Shown here: piece after piece, positions 1-6,280 of the stretch
Layout: each line of letters starts with the position of its first letter
How positions within the stretch are numbered: position 1 is the stretch's first letter
Assembly (NCBI RefSeq): GCF_002310815.1
Contig: NZ_CP011033.1
Span: 62,001-126,000, forward strand
From: Pseudoalteromonas tunicata
GTDB lineage: Bacteria; Pseudomonadota; Gammaproteobacteria; Enterobacterales; Alteromonadaceae
DNA length: 64,000 nt
Direction of reading: 5' to 3'
The notes under the pieces: model-generated
The model's database searches: none
Told to the model about the DNA's origin: nothing
What the model saw: only the letters and a program-made list of their open reading frames with translations
Made by a program: the position numbers and the translations under genes

Positions 1-93
1 GAGATGGGTAGCGTCATTCTGGTTAGCTTTTCAATTTTGGCTGGCTATGAGCTATTCAATTGGCTTAGGCTTCGGCGTAAAAATGGGTTATAA
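1..93 (+). CDS. C-terminal end of a membrane protein (partial, cassette gene)
   Basis: An open frame runs from the window edge to a TAA at 91-93. The last 30 codons give a hydrophobic stretch (about VILVSFSILAGYELF) followed by a basic tail ending RLRRKNGL, as at the end of a small inner-membrane protein. The stop codon is part of the first bases of the downstream attC, which is the usual layout of an integron cassette gene. The 5' part is outside the window, so the function cannot be named. Confidence 0.55.
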   Translation, partial: EMGSVILVSFSILAGYELFNWLRLRRKNGL

Positions 94-168
94 CAAGTTA
101 AAGCAGCGGAAAACCACTCGCTGCCTGCGCCAAAACGCTCGCGTTTTCCGCTGTTTAAAGCGTTAAGT
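88..168 (+). repeat. attC site 1 (integron recombination site)
   Basis: The site starts at the stop codon of the upstream gene (TAACAAG) and ends in the core GTTAAGT (162-168), which fits GTTRRRY. Its arms AGCAGCGGAAAAC and GTTTTCCGCTGTT pair almost perfectly, giving the folded-strand hairpin recognised by IntI. The inverse core is imperfect (TTATAAC). The next cassette gene starts 10 bases later. Confidence 0.75.
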
Positions 169-177
169 GTCCAAACT

Positions 178-390
178 ATGAAAGCAACTATTTGCGCATT
201 AATCGATAATCCGGGTGAGGTAGAACTAACTGAAAGCTGGCTTGAAGCTAATCGGAAAGTATTGTGCTTTGTATCTGAACAAAACGCATGTGGTTGTTGT
301 GTCATGGGTTGGGATATTGAAGGCCCAGACGAAATCGTTTCTACTCTTCCAAATCATATTTCAGCGAGCAGCAAATGGACATCGAGCTAA
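178..390 (+). CDS. Small hypothetical integron-cassette protein
   Basis: This 70-residue acidic protein is not recognised. It has no signal peptide or membrane segment and carries a cysteine cluster CGCC near residue 39. It starts 10 bases after the attC1 core and stops 5 bases before the next attC inverse core, so it fills one compact cassette of about 300 bp. There is no clear Shine-Dalgarno sequence before the ATG, so expression would depend on a promoter or translation from upstream. The placement between two attC sites is the main evidence that it is real. Confidence 0.6.
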   Translation: MKATICALIDNPGEVELTESWLEANRKVLCFVSEQNACGCCVMGWDIEGPDEIVSTLPNHISASSKWTSS

Positions 391-394
391 AAAC

Positions 395-472
395 ACTTAA
401 CAAGCGCAGGCTGTCGGAACGCCTTTCCGCTCCTTCGTCGCTACAAGTCGTCCGCAGCTGCGGGCGTTATGT
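395..472 (+). repeat. attC site 2
   Basis: The inverse core ACTTAAC (395-401) matches RYYYAAC and the core is GTTATGT (466-472), close to the GTTATGC variants common in marine chromosomal integrons. The arms (GCGCAGGCTG and CAGCTGCGGGC) can pair. It closes the 70-residue cassette and opens the ATPase cassette. Confidence 0.8.
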
Positions 473-521
473 GCTTCGGAGCACTGGCATCTTTAATTGA
501 CGAATGACGAAAGGGATTTAA

Positions 522-2798
522 ATGTTAGAAAGAATACATAGAATAAAAGGTATAGGGCTTTTACATGATGCTGATGCAAGAGCTCATGGACTACAGAAAG
601 CCAGCTTTATCTATGCAGATAATGGACGAGGTAAATCAACACTAGCTTCATTATTCCGTTCTTGTTCGACGAATAAACCTGAACTCCTCGTAAACCGCCG
701 AACTATTGATGGTAATAACGAACCAGAAGCAATTCTTCAATTTTCTAATGGGCAGCGTTCTACCTTTCAAAATGGTAGTTGGGATGTTGAGCGCCCAGAG
801 CTTTTAGTATTTGATGCCGATTTCGTTGAACAAAATGTTTATGCAGGTGGACAAGTTACAGCCGACCAACGAAAAAACTTATTACAATTTGCACTTGGCG
901 AAAATGCTGTTGTGGCGCAACAAGAATATGATCTCGCAGATGATAATGCGAGAGCAGCAGCCAATTCTATACGAGAAACAAGTAATCAATTAGAAGTGCT
1001 GCATAGAGGTTTGACGCAAACTCAATTTCAAAGAATCGCCGAAGTTGTAGATGCAGATGATCAAATATCCGCTCTTAACGGCAAAATCGTTGAAGCCCAA
1101 AATATAGGTCTTATTCAAGCTAAGGCATTGCCTCAGCAGTTAGCATTGCCGACACTTAATGTGGATGATATTTTTAATGTTTTGGGTACATCCCTCGAAA
1201 ATATTGATCTAGCAGCAGAGCAGCAAGTTAAAGAACACTTAAATACTCACAACAAAAATCGTTTAGAGAAATGGATAAGTGATGGGCATGCATACGGTGA
1301 AGAAGGTAATTGCTTGTATTGCAACCAACCTCTCGATGGTGTCGAATTAATACAAGCATATCGCAGTTATTTTAATCAAGATTATAATCAGCTTAAGTCG
1401 GATGTTTCTCGGTTGACAGGCCTCATTAACGCGAGCTGCTCTAATGAGATCATTGACAGATTAAAGTCACGGTTTGAAACTGCTAGTGCAGTCATTGATG
1501 GTTGGCAGGAGCATGTTGAGGTAATACCTCCAACATTCGATGAAAATTCCGCAAGAGATGCTCTTTCTAATATTGAAACTCTGTTAAACGCTTTGAGAGA
1601 GAGCAAAGAAGTTAATTTGCTCGACGCTGTTGGCTCTGAAGATAATAAAAACGAAGTTGCTAGAATCTGGCAGGAAGTTATAGAGGTTGTTGTTGCATGT
1701 AACAATTCAATTTCAAATGCTACAGCTGTTATAACAAACTACAAAAACAGTTTGGCAGCTCTAAGTATTGAGAATTTGAAAAACCAAATTCGTGATTTAG
1801 AGTGGGCTAAAATACGTTACAGGCAAGATGTTGTAGATTTATTTTCACAGCTCGCTTTGGAAAAAATTCAGGACGAAACTGCAAAATCTGAAAAACAAAC
1901 AAAAAAAGATGCCTTGAATCAAATCATGCAGGCAACTCTAGAAAGCTATAAAGATCGTATTAATGAGCTTTTGCGCGGTTTTGGTGCTCAATTTCTGATT
2001 CCGAATATTGATTTTAATTATCGGGGTGGATTGAGAAGTGATTATGTATTGCAAATGCGCGGTGCGAACATTGCTTTAAGTGGTGGTGTACCAGATTTTA
2101 AGACTTCTCTGAGTGAGGGTGATAAACGCACATTAGCTTTTGCTTTCTTCATAGCCTCTGCTGAATCTGATCCTGATTTAGCCAACAAGGTCATTGTAAT
2201 AGATGACCCAATGTGTAGCTTAGACCTTAACAGAAAGCAGCAAACACGTACTGTTTTGAAGAGGTTGCATGACAGCTGCAAGCAAATAATTGTTCTTGCA
2301 CATGATGTTCATTTCCTTCGTAATCTTCGTGATGATGTGTTGCGAACAGGAAACCCGAACGAAATTAAATGTTTAAAGTTAAAATCAGTCATTAATCGCT
2401 ATAGTGACTTTGATGTAATAAATCTTGATCAAGAATGTGAAAGTGCATATTTCAAATGCCACCGCATGCTTGATGAATATTTAGTTGGGAATGCTCAGAG
2501 CAATATGGAAATAGCTAGATCAATTCGGCCAATGCTTGAAGGGTATCTACATAGACGTTTTCCCAACTTGATAAATGGCGGCCTTTTGTTTGGGCAAGTT
2601 ATTGACTTGATAAGTAATGCGCAACCACCAAGTCCTTTAGTTAATGCTCAAAACATTACTAACGAACTTAATGAGATAAATCGTTACGCCGGACAGTTTC
2701 ATCACGATACTAATCCAGCGGCAGACCAAGTTCAAATTACAGATGGTGAGCTTTTAAGCTTTGTAGAAAGGTCGCTAGCTGTGATTTATGCTGGATAA
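522..2798 (+). CDS. RloC/PrrC-like AAA ATPase with C-terminal HEPN-like motif (probable anti-phage defence)
   Basis: This is a 758-residue protein of the AAA_13 type (SMC/Rad50-like ATPases that include the anticodon nucleases PrrC and RloC). Visible features are a Walker A at about 32-40 (ADNGRGKST), long helical regions, a possible zinc-hook CLYC at about 264-267, an ABC signature LSEGDKRTLAF near 528, a Walker B with VIVIDDPMCSLD near 557, and an H-loop VLAHDVHFL near 592. The C-terminus has RPMLE followed by RYAGQFHHD near 722, an R-x5-H motif as in HEPN ribonucleases. In the known families ATP hydrolysis gates a tRNA-cutting domain during phage infection; that role is inferred here. RloC is close in length (about 700-750). 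It is alone in a 2.4-kb cassette between attC2 and attC3, with no partner gene. Confidence 0.8.
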   Translation: MLERIHRIKGIGLLHDADARAHGLQKASFIYADNGRGKSTLASLFRSCSTNKPELLVNRRTIDGNNEPEAILQFSNGQRSTFQNGSWDVERPELLVFDADFVEQNVYAGGQVTADQRKNLLQFALGENAVVAQQEYDLADDNARAAANSIRETSNQLEVLHRGLTQTQFQRIAEVVDADDQISALNGKIVEAQNIGLIQAKALPQQLALPTLNVDDIFNVLGTSLENIDLAAEQQVKEHLNTHNKNRLEKWISDGHAYGEEGNCLYCNQPLDGVELIQAYRSYFNQDYNQLKSDVSRLTGLINASCSNEIIDRLKSRFETASAVIDGWQEHVEVIPPTFDENSARDALSNIETLLNALRESKEVNLLDAVGSEDNKNEVARIWQEVIEVVVACNNSISNATAVITNYKNSLAALSIENLKNQIRDLEWAKIRYRQDVVDLFSQLALEKIQDETAKSEKQTKKDALNQIMQATLESYKDRINELLRGFGAQFLIPNIDFNYRGGLRSDYVLQMRGANIALSGGVPDFKTSLSEGDKRTLAFAFFIASAESDPDLANKVIVIDDPMCSLDLNRKQQTRTVLKRLHDSCKQIIVLAHDVHFLRNLRDDVLRTGNPNEIKCLKLKSVINRYSDFDVINLDQECESAYFKCHRMLDEYLVGNAQSNMEIARSIRPMLEGYLHRRFPNLINGGLLFGQVIDLISNAQPPSPLVNAQNITNELNEINRYAGQFHHDTNPAADQVQITDGELLSFVERSLAVIYAG

Positions 2799-2815
2799 AC
2801 ACATTAGTAATCAGC

Positions 2816-2916
2816 ACATAACAAGGCCATAAAGTCGGATTCGTAACAGTTGGCTCGGTTCCGCTTCGCTACACATTTTAGCCAACTGTTACTCACCGCT
2901 TATGGCGGCGTTGAGG
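2816..2916 (+). repeat. attC site 3
   Basis: The inverse core ACATAAC (2816-2822) and core GTTGAGG (2910-2916) flank a long hairpin with perfect 12-base arms TAACAGTTGGCT and AGCCAACTGTTA, plus outer pairing of GGCCATAA with TTATGGC. The last core base departs from GTTRRRY because a 147-bp repeat begins inside the core. Confidence 0.8.
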
Positions 2917-3059
2917 TTGTAGAATTACTCATTTGGTCAAGTTTTTAGGTGATTTAAGGGTTCTCAAATGCATTGCTTAGTACGAGATAGTCGCTTAGAA
3001 AGCGATACGGGAGGTCAAAAAAATGGCTAAATTTATAAAAATAGAAATTCTACAGCCTC
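2913..3059 (+). repeat. 147-bp inverted-end element, copy 1 (attC-associated)
   Basis: The element begins GAGGTTGTAGAATT and ends AATTCTACAGCCTC, a 14-base terminal inverted repeat with one mismatch. It lies between the GTT of the attC3 core and a second GTT at 3060, so GTT occurs on both sides. Inside are a small hairpin (TCGCTT-AGA-AAGCGA), a strong ribosome-binding site GGGAGGT at 3009-3015 and an ATG at 3023. A second copy of identical length is at 4164. It could be a MITE aimed at attC cores or a cassette-borne expression module. Confidence 0.8.
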
Positions 3060-3118
3060 GTTATATGCACCTAATAAGTTGTTTATTGCTGTCAGAAAAC
3101 ATCATCAAAAAGTCATAA
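3023..3118 (+). CDS. Mini-ORF carried by the 147-bp element, copy 1
   Basis: Seven bases after GGGAGGT an ATG opens a frame starting MAKFIKIEILQPR. It crosses the end of the element and runs into the next cassette for 31 codons, stopping at 3116-3118. The first 13 codons recur in copy 2. The spacing and strength of the ribosome-binding site suggest translation, perhaps as a leader, but no protein function is apparent. Confidence 0.35.
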   Translation: MAKFIKIEILQPRYMHLISCLLLSENIIKKS

Positions 3119-3220
3119 GGACGTCAGGTATTTTAAAGTCGATTTGCATAAATTGACCGTTTGTTCAATCACATTGAAGCGAAGTTAAATTATTCGTTGA
3201 TTTTAAAACAAGGAAAAATT

Positions 3221-4105
3221 GTGAAGCATATTTTTAATTCAATTATTCTGCTGCTTTCTATTCTAATTATCAGTAGCAAAAGTTATAGCCAAGATGAATT
3301 TCCAGTCTTAGAGGGGCCATACCTTGGGCAAAAGCCACCTGGCTTAACCCCAAAAACATTTGCTCCTGGGTATGTCGCGACTAAGCATCGTGACTATAGC
3401 GGTTCCTTCACCCCTGATATGAAAGAGTTCTATTTTACGAGAAAGGATGTTTACACTAAAAAATGGTGGTTAATACGTTTTAAGTTAGAAAATAACCAGT
3501 GGCAAGAATCAGTTGTAGGAGCCAGAGTGGGACGTCCTATACTTGCGCCAGATGGTAAGATCATGCATCTGGGCAATAAATATATGGAGCGCACCAGTAA
3601 TGGCTGGTCAGAGATAAAAAGTCTGGGGCCTATGTTTGAGAGGGAAGATTGGGGCATTATGCGCCTGTCTGCATCGGCCAAAGGCACTTATGTATTTGAT
3701 GACTACAAAAACAATGATGTAATCCGCATTTCAACAATTAAAGATGGCAAACGCCAACCACCAAAATTGATGGGATCGCAGATAAACTCTGGAAAATGGA
3801 CTGCCCACCCCTTTATTGCACCAGATGAGTCTTACTTAATCTGGGATAGTGAAAAGAACGATGGATATGGCGATCAAGACCTGTATATCAGCTTTCGCGA
3901 ACAAGATGGTTCATGGGGGGCGGCGATAAACTTAGGAGAGAAGGTAAATACTAATGGGGTTGAATCTGGCGCGTATGTATCGCCCGATGGCAAGTATCTT
4001 TTTTTTAATCGGACCCCAATTCAAACAAACGATGGTAGCGATCCTGAAGGTGATATCTACTGGGTGGATTCGCAGGTTATAGAAATGCTCAGGCCCAAAC
4101 AATAA
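3221..4105 (+). CDS. Secreted WD40-like (PD40) beta-propeller protein
   Basis: From a GTG at 3221, 5-6 bases after AAGGA, this gives 294 residues with a clear signal peptide (KHIFNSIILLLSILIISS, then SYSQ). An ATG-less extension upstream to 3161 is less likely because it would bury the signal. The mature part has TolB/PD40-type blades: repeated motifs such as SPDGKYLFF, APDESYLIWDS and APDGKIMHLG. Such proteins are found in envelope or secreted settings, and this class often resembles sialidase-like propellers without known activity. It fills the third complete cassette, with its stop 3 bases before attC4. No catalytic residues could be assigned. Confidence 0.75.
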   Translation: MKHIFNSIILLLSILIISSKSYSQDEFPVLEGPYLGQKPPGLTPKTFAPGYVATKHRDYSGSFTPDMKEFYFTRKDVYTKKWWLIRFKLENNQWQESVVGARVGRPILAPDGKIMHLGNKYMERTSNGWSEIKSLGPMFEREDWGIMRLSASAKGTYVFDDYKNNDVIRISTIKDGKRQPPKLMGSQINSGKWTAHPFIAPDESYLIWDSEKNDGYGDQDLYISFREQDGSWGAAINLGEKVNTNGVESGAYVSPDGKYLFFNRTPIQTNDGSDPEGDIYWVDSQVIEMLRPKQ

Positions 4106-4108
4106 TCC

Positions 4109-4167
4109 ATATAACAATCGAAGTAAGAGCGACGCCAAAAGCGGCGCGCCTTCTTCGGGCGTTGAGG
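4109..4167 (+). repeat. attC site 4 (short)
   Basis: The inverse core ATATAAC (4109-4115) and core GTTGAGG (4161-4167) enclose a short hairpin (CGAAGTAAG with CTTCTTCG, and GCGACGCC with GGCGCGC). It is about 59 bases, at the short end for attC sites. As at attC3, a 147-bp element begins inside the core. Confidence 0.75.
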
Positions 4168-4310
4168 CTGTAGAATTACTCATTTGGTCAAGTTTTTAGG
4201 TGCTTTAAGGGGTTTAAAATGCATTGCTTAGTACGAGATTGTCGCTTAGAAAGCGATACAGGAGGTCAAAAAAATGGCCAAATTTATAAAAATAGAAATT
4301 CTACAGCCTC
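4164..4310 (+). repeat. 147-bp inverted-end element, copy 2 (attC-associated)
   Basis: It is the same length as copy 1 and differs at only a handful of positions, with perfect ends GAGGCTGTAGAATT and AATTCTACAGCCTC. GTT again lies on both sides (4161-4163 and 4311-4313). It has the same hairpin, GGAGGT (4261-4266) and ATG (4274). The mini-ORF stops with TAG at 4313-4315, inside the core GTTAGGC, a few bases before the next gene's first ATG. Confidence 0.85.
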
Positions 4311-4315
4311 GTTAG
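4274..4315 (+). CDS. Mini-ORF carried by the 147-bp element, copy 2 (13 codons)
   Basis: It encodes MAKFIKIEILQPR and ends at a TAG formed by the attC core. GGAGGT lies 7 bases before its ATG. The stop is only 4 bases from the ATG at 4320 of the next cassette gene, a layout suited to translational coupling, as described for ORF-11 in the attI1 site of class 1 integrons. The coupling here is inferred from spacing alone. Confidence 0.45.
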   Translation: MAKFIKIEILQPR

Positions 4316-4319
4316 GCAA

Positions 4320-4805
4320 ATGGAGTATTGCAATATGCAAACGTGTAAATCATGTTTAAAAGAAATAGAAACGAGTGCTACAAAGTGTTCATACTGTCAG
4401 TCGTATCAGGTTTGGTATAAAAACCCTCAGCACTATAGTTTAATCATTATGCTCCCCTTTTTAGTATTTATGTTTTGGAATACAGGTTTATTTAATAAAA
4501 AAGAATTTAGTGACTTCGAAAGTGAGTTCTCTTTTAATCTAGAAAAAATTATTGATGCTAATAAACCCAACACTATATTAATTACCTATAAAGTTAAAAA
4601 TAATACCCGATACAAGTGGCGTGATATTAGTTATGAAATAATTAGTAAGCACGATGGCGAGCTCTTAGCGACCAATTCTGTTAGTGATTTTAGTTGGGTA
4701 ATACAACCAAACTCAGAGTCTTTCCTCACAGTAAAGGTGCCAATTGTCTCTAATGCAAATGAATGGGAATTAAAAATAAAAGACTTAGAGGTAAAGCGCT
4801 ATTAA
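4320..4805 (+). CDS. Zinc-ribbon, single-pass membrane cassette protein
   Basis: This 161-residue protein is of unknown function. The N-terminus has two CxxC pairs (CKSC and CSYC), forming a likely cytoplasmic zinc ribbon at about residues 9-27. A hydrophobic segment (SLIIMLPFLVFMFWNTGLF) follows at about 40-58, then an extracytoplasmic beta-rich domain of about 100 residues (FxxS/T, YKVKNNTRYKWRDISYEI). ATG 4320 could be reached by coupling from the mini-ORF stop at 4313. ATG 4335 has its own GGAG at 4322-4325 and is an equally good start, giving MQTCKSC. It is the fourth complete cassette in the array. Confidence 0.65.
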   Translation: MEYCNMQTCKSCLKEIETSATKCSYCQSYQVWYKNPQHYSLIIMLPFLVFMFWNTGLFNKKEFSDFESEFSFNLEKIIDANKPNTILITYKVKNNTRYKWRDISYEIISKHDGELLATNSVSDFSWVIQPNSESFLTVKVPIVSNANEWELKIKDLEVKRY

Positions 4806-4809
4806 ATTT

Positions 4810-4905
4810 GCCTAACGAGCCAATAAAAACGGGACTAAAAACAGTTTGCTGTGTCGTTTTTCAACATTTTAACAAACAATTTTTAGGCCCTTATTGGGGC
4901 CTTGA
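4810..4905 (+). repeat. attC site 5 (right core lost or altered)
   Basis: GCCTAAC (4810-4816) is a perfect RYYYAAC inverse core just after the stop codon. The arms CCAATAAAAACGGGACTAAAAA and TTTTTAGGCCCTTATTGG pair well, but no GTTRRRY core follows GGGGCC. A decayed copy of the 147-bp element seems to begin here instead. Confidence 0.55.
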
Positions 4906-5049
4906 TACTATATATACTCTTATTGTTAATAAAAAAAGCTTGTTTTATAGGTTCAAAATGCATTATTTAATGCTTTAAAAACGCTTAGGATTGATTTTAG
5001 GCGCTCGATTGTTAGTTGAATTTGGCTGTTGGAGTAATTCTAGAGTCTC
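4904..5049 (+). repeat. Probable decayed third copy of the 147-bp element
   Basis: Fragments line up with the intact copies in order: GGTTCAAAATGCATT (4951-4965) matches GGTTCTCAAATGCATT, and ATTCTAGAGTCTCGTTATA (5036 on) matches the right end ATTCTACAGCCTCGTTATA. The left end and the mini-ORF ATG are no longer recognisable, though a GGAG remains. As with the other copies, it lies between an attC hairpin and the next cassette gene. Confidence 0.45.
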
Positions 5050-5077
5050 GTTATAACTATTGGTGAATTATCCTACT

Positions 5078-5572
5078 ATGCGTACTATTTTGACTATATT
5101 AATCGTTTCTTTATTGAGTGGCTGCGCTTCTACAAGCGATAATCACAATGATTTGTCTAAAATTGTCGGTGATTATTTTAGTGTTTATTCTCACCGTAAT
5201 GATTTTGAACGCTTAATGTCTTTCTATGATAATAACGCTCAATTTGAAGATATTATCTATGGAAATAGTTTTAAAACGAAAAGAGAGATTAAAGAATTCT
5301 TAGCTTGGGATAAAGGCGAATTTACGGTTCTTTCGGGTGATCGGATTTTAACCATTACAAAACAAATTCAAGAAGGAAATACGGTTGTAACACAAGGTTT
5401 TTTTCATGAGTTTATCTATAACGGTCAAAAAATGGGTCCGTGGTTGTTTATAATTGATCAAGAGTTTAATTCCCAGAATAAAATTATAAAGCAAACAGAT
5501 TGGATTAATTACACTCCTAGAGAAGATTTCCTCGGGGGTAAAAATATGAATGATGAACTAATTAAGAAATAG
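5078..5572 (+). CDS. Small lipoprotein with SnoaL/NTF2-like fold
   Basis: From ATG 5078 this gives 164 residues with a lipoprotein signal (TILTILIVSLLSGC, lipobox LSGC, acylated Cys at about residue 16). The mature part begins DLSKIVGDYFSVYSHRNDFERLMSFYD and ends KIIKQTDWINYTPREDF, the pattern of SnoaL-like/NTF2-like domains. No catalytic role can be read from that. A GTG at 5060 would add six residues and is less likely. It follows the decayed 147-bp element and appears to be the last gene of the array; no clear attC was found after it. Confidence 0.65.
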   Translation: MRTILTILIVSLLSGCASTSDNHNDLSKIVGDYFSVYSHRNDFERLMSFYDNNAQFEDIIYGNSFKTKREIKEFLAWDKGEFTVLSGDRILTITKQIQEGNTVVTQGFFHEFIYNGQKMGPWLFIIDQEFNSQNKIIKQTDWINYTPREDFLGGKNMNDELIKK

Positions 5573-6280
5573 TTATAGCTACGAACCATTAGGGTTAGGT
5601 CTTTCTTTTTGGCTCTGATGTTAAAAAACACAAAAACTAGACCTTTTAATCATATTTAAGATGCATTGATTTTTCGATAAAGTTGAAAAGAAAGTAATCA
5701 CCTCTACATATTACATTGATATAATTAGCGTTATTCAGTTTCAAAAAATTGACTTCAGAAATTATTAAGGCATTTTTATTTGTTGCTGACTTTAGTTTTT
5801 ACGTCATAAATCAAGAGCTAAACTACAAATTTGGTTTGTATTTCCAATATTTCACAACATTTCGCAATCGATTTAATTATGAACTGTGGAGTTGTGTAGA
5901 TACATTTTTAACCTCGGTGGCGCGCAGTGTCTCGGTGCGGCCGGTGGTGAAAATCAGTTTGTTTCCCTTGTCGAAAAACGATAAACAGGATGTATTAAGC
6001 AGGGATTGCCCCCTGAGTTAATATCATAGGGCATTTTTGGATCTGTTGAGAAGTCACGTAGGGTTGTGGCTGCTAGATTTTAATTTCAGCTTTGGCGCTT
6101 GCTTTGAAACATCACCTTTGAGCATCGCGTTTTAGATCAATCTTATACAGGTAATGAATACAAGGTTGTTAGATTTTCTATCGGCAACTAATGGTAATAT
6201 CCTCTTACAAATTAACGTGCTTTTTTTGCTGACAGCCTGCTGCATTAATGTTCTAGTTTACCGATGTGTAATAGGAACAA
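5573..6280 (+). other. Intergenic region with a REP-like repeat
   Basis: No convincing gene was found in these 708 bases. A possible hairpin (TTAGGTCT with TAGACCTTTT) lies at 5595-5648. At about 5909-5952 there is a diverged copy of the repeat that is abundant near 45-46.6 kb (CCTCGGTGGCGCGCAGTG, then GGTGGTGAAAA). The tail before 6281 probably holds the promoter of the next gene. Confidence 0.5.
5909..5952 (+). repeat. Isolated copy of the CTCGGTG...GGTGGTGAAAA repeat
   Basis: It resembles the left part of the ~180-bp unit at 45225, 46191 and 46371 (CTCGGTGTAGCGCAGCGCC and GGTGGTAAAAG). It is GC-rich against an AT-rich background and lies about 40 kb from the other copies. Confidence 0.55.

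Noticed and set aside
45..305. Minus-strand open frame of 86 codons across attC1 and the first cassette
   Set aside because: It runs through the attC hairpin and opposite a better-placed gene, with no ribosome-binding site.
2913..4310. Reading the 147-bp repeats as ordinary attC sites
   Set aside because: They have inverted ends, but both GTT bases are in the same direction and there is no RYYYAAC at the left end, so they cannot fold as a normal attC.
5749..6021. 90-codon frame on the + strand
   Set aside because: It crosses a REP-like repeat, has no good start signal and shows no recognisable domain.
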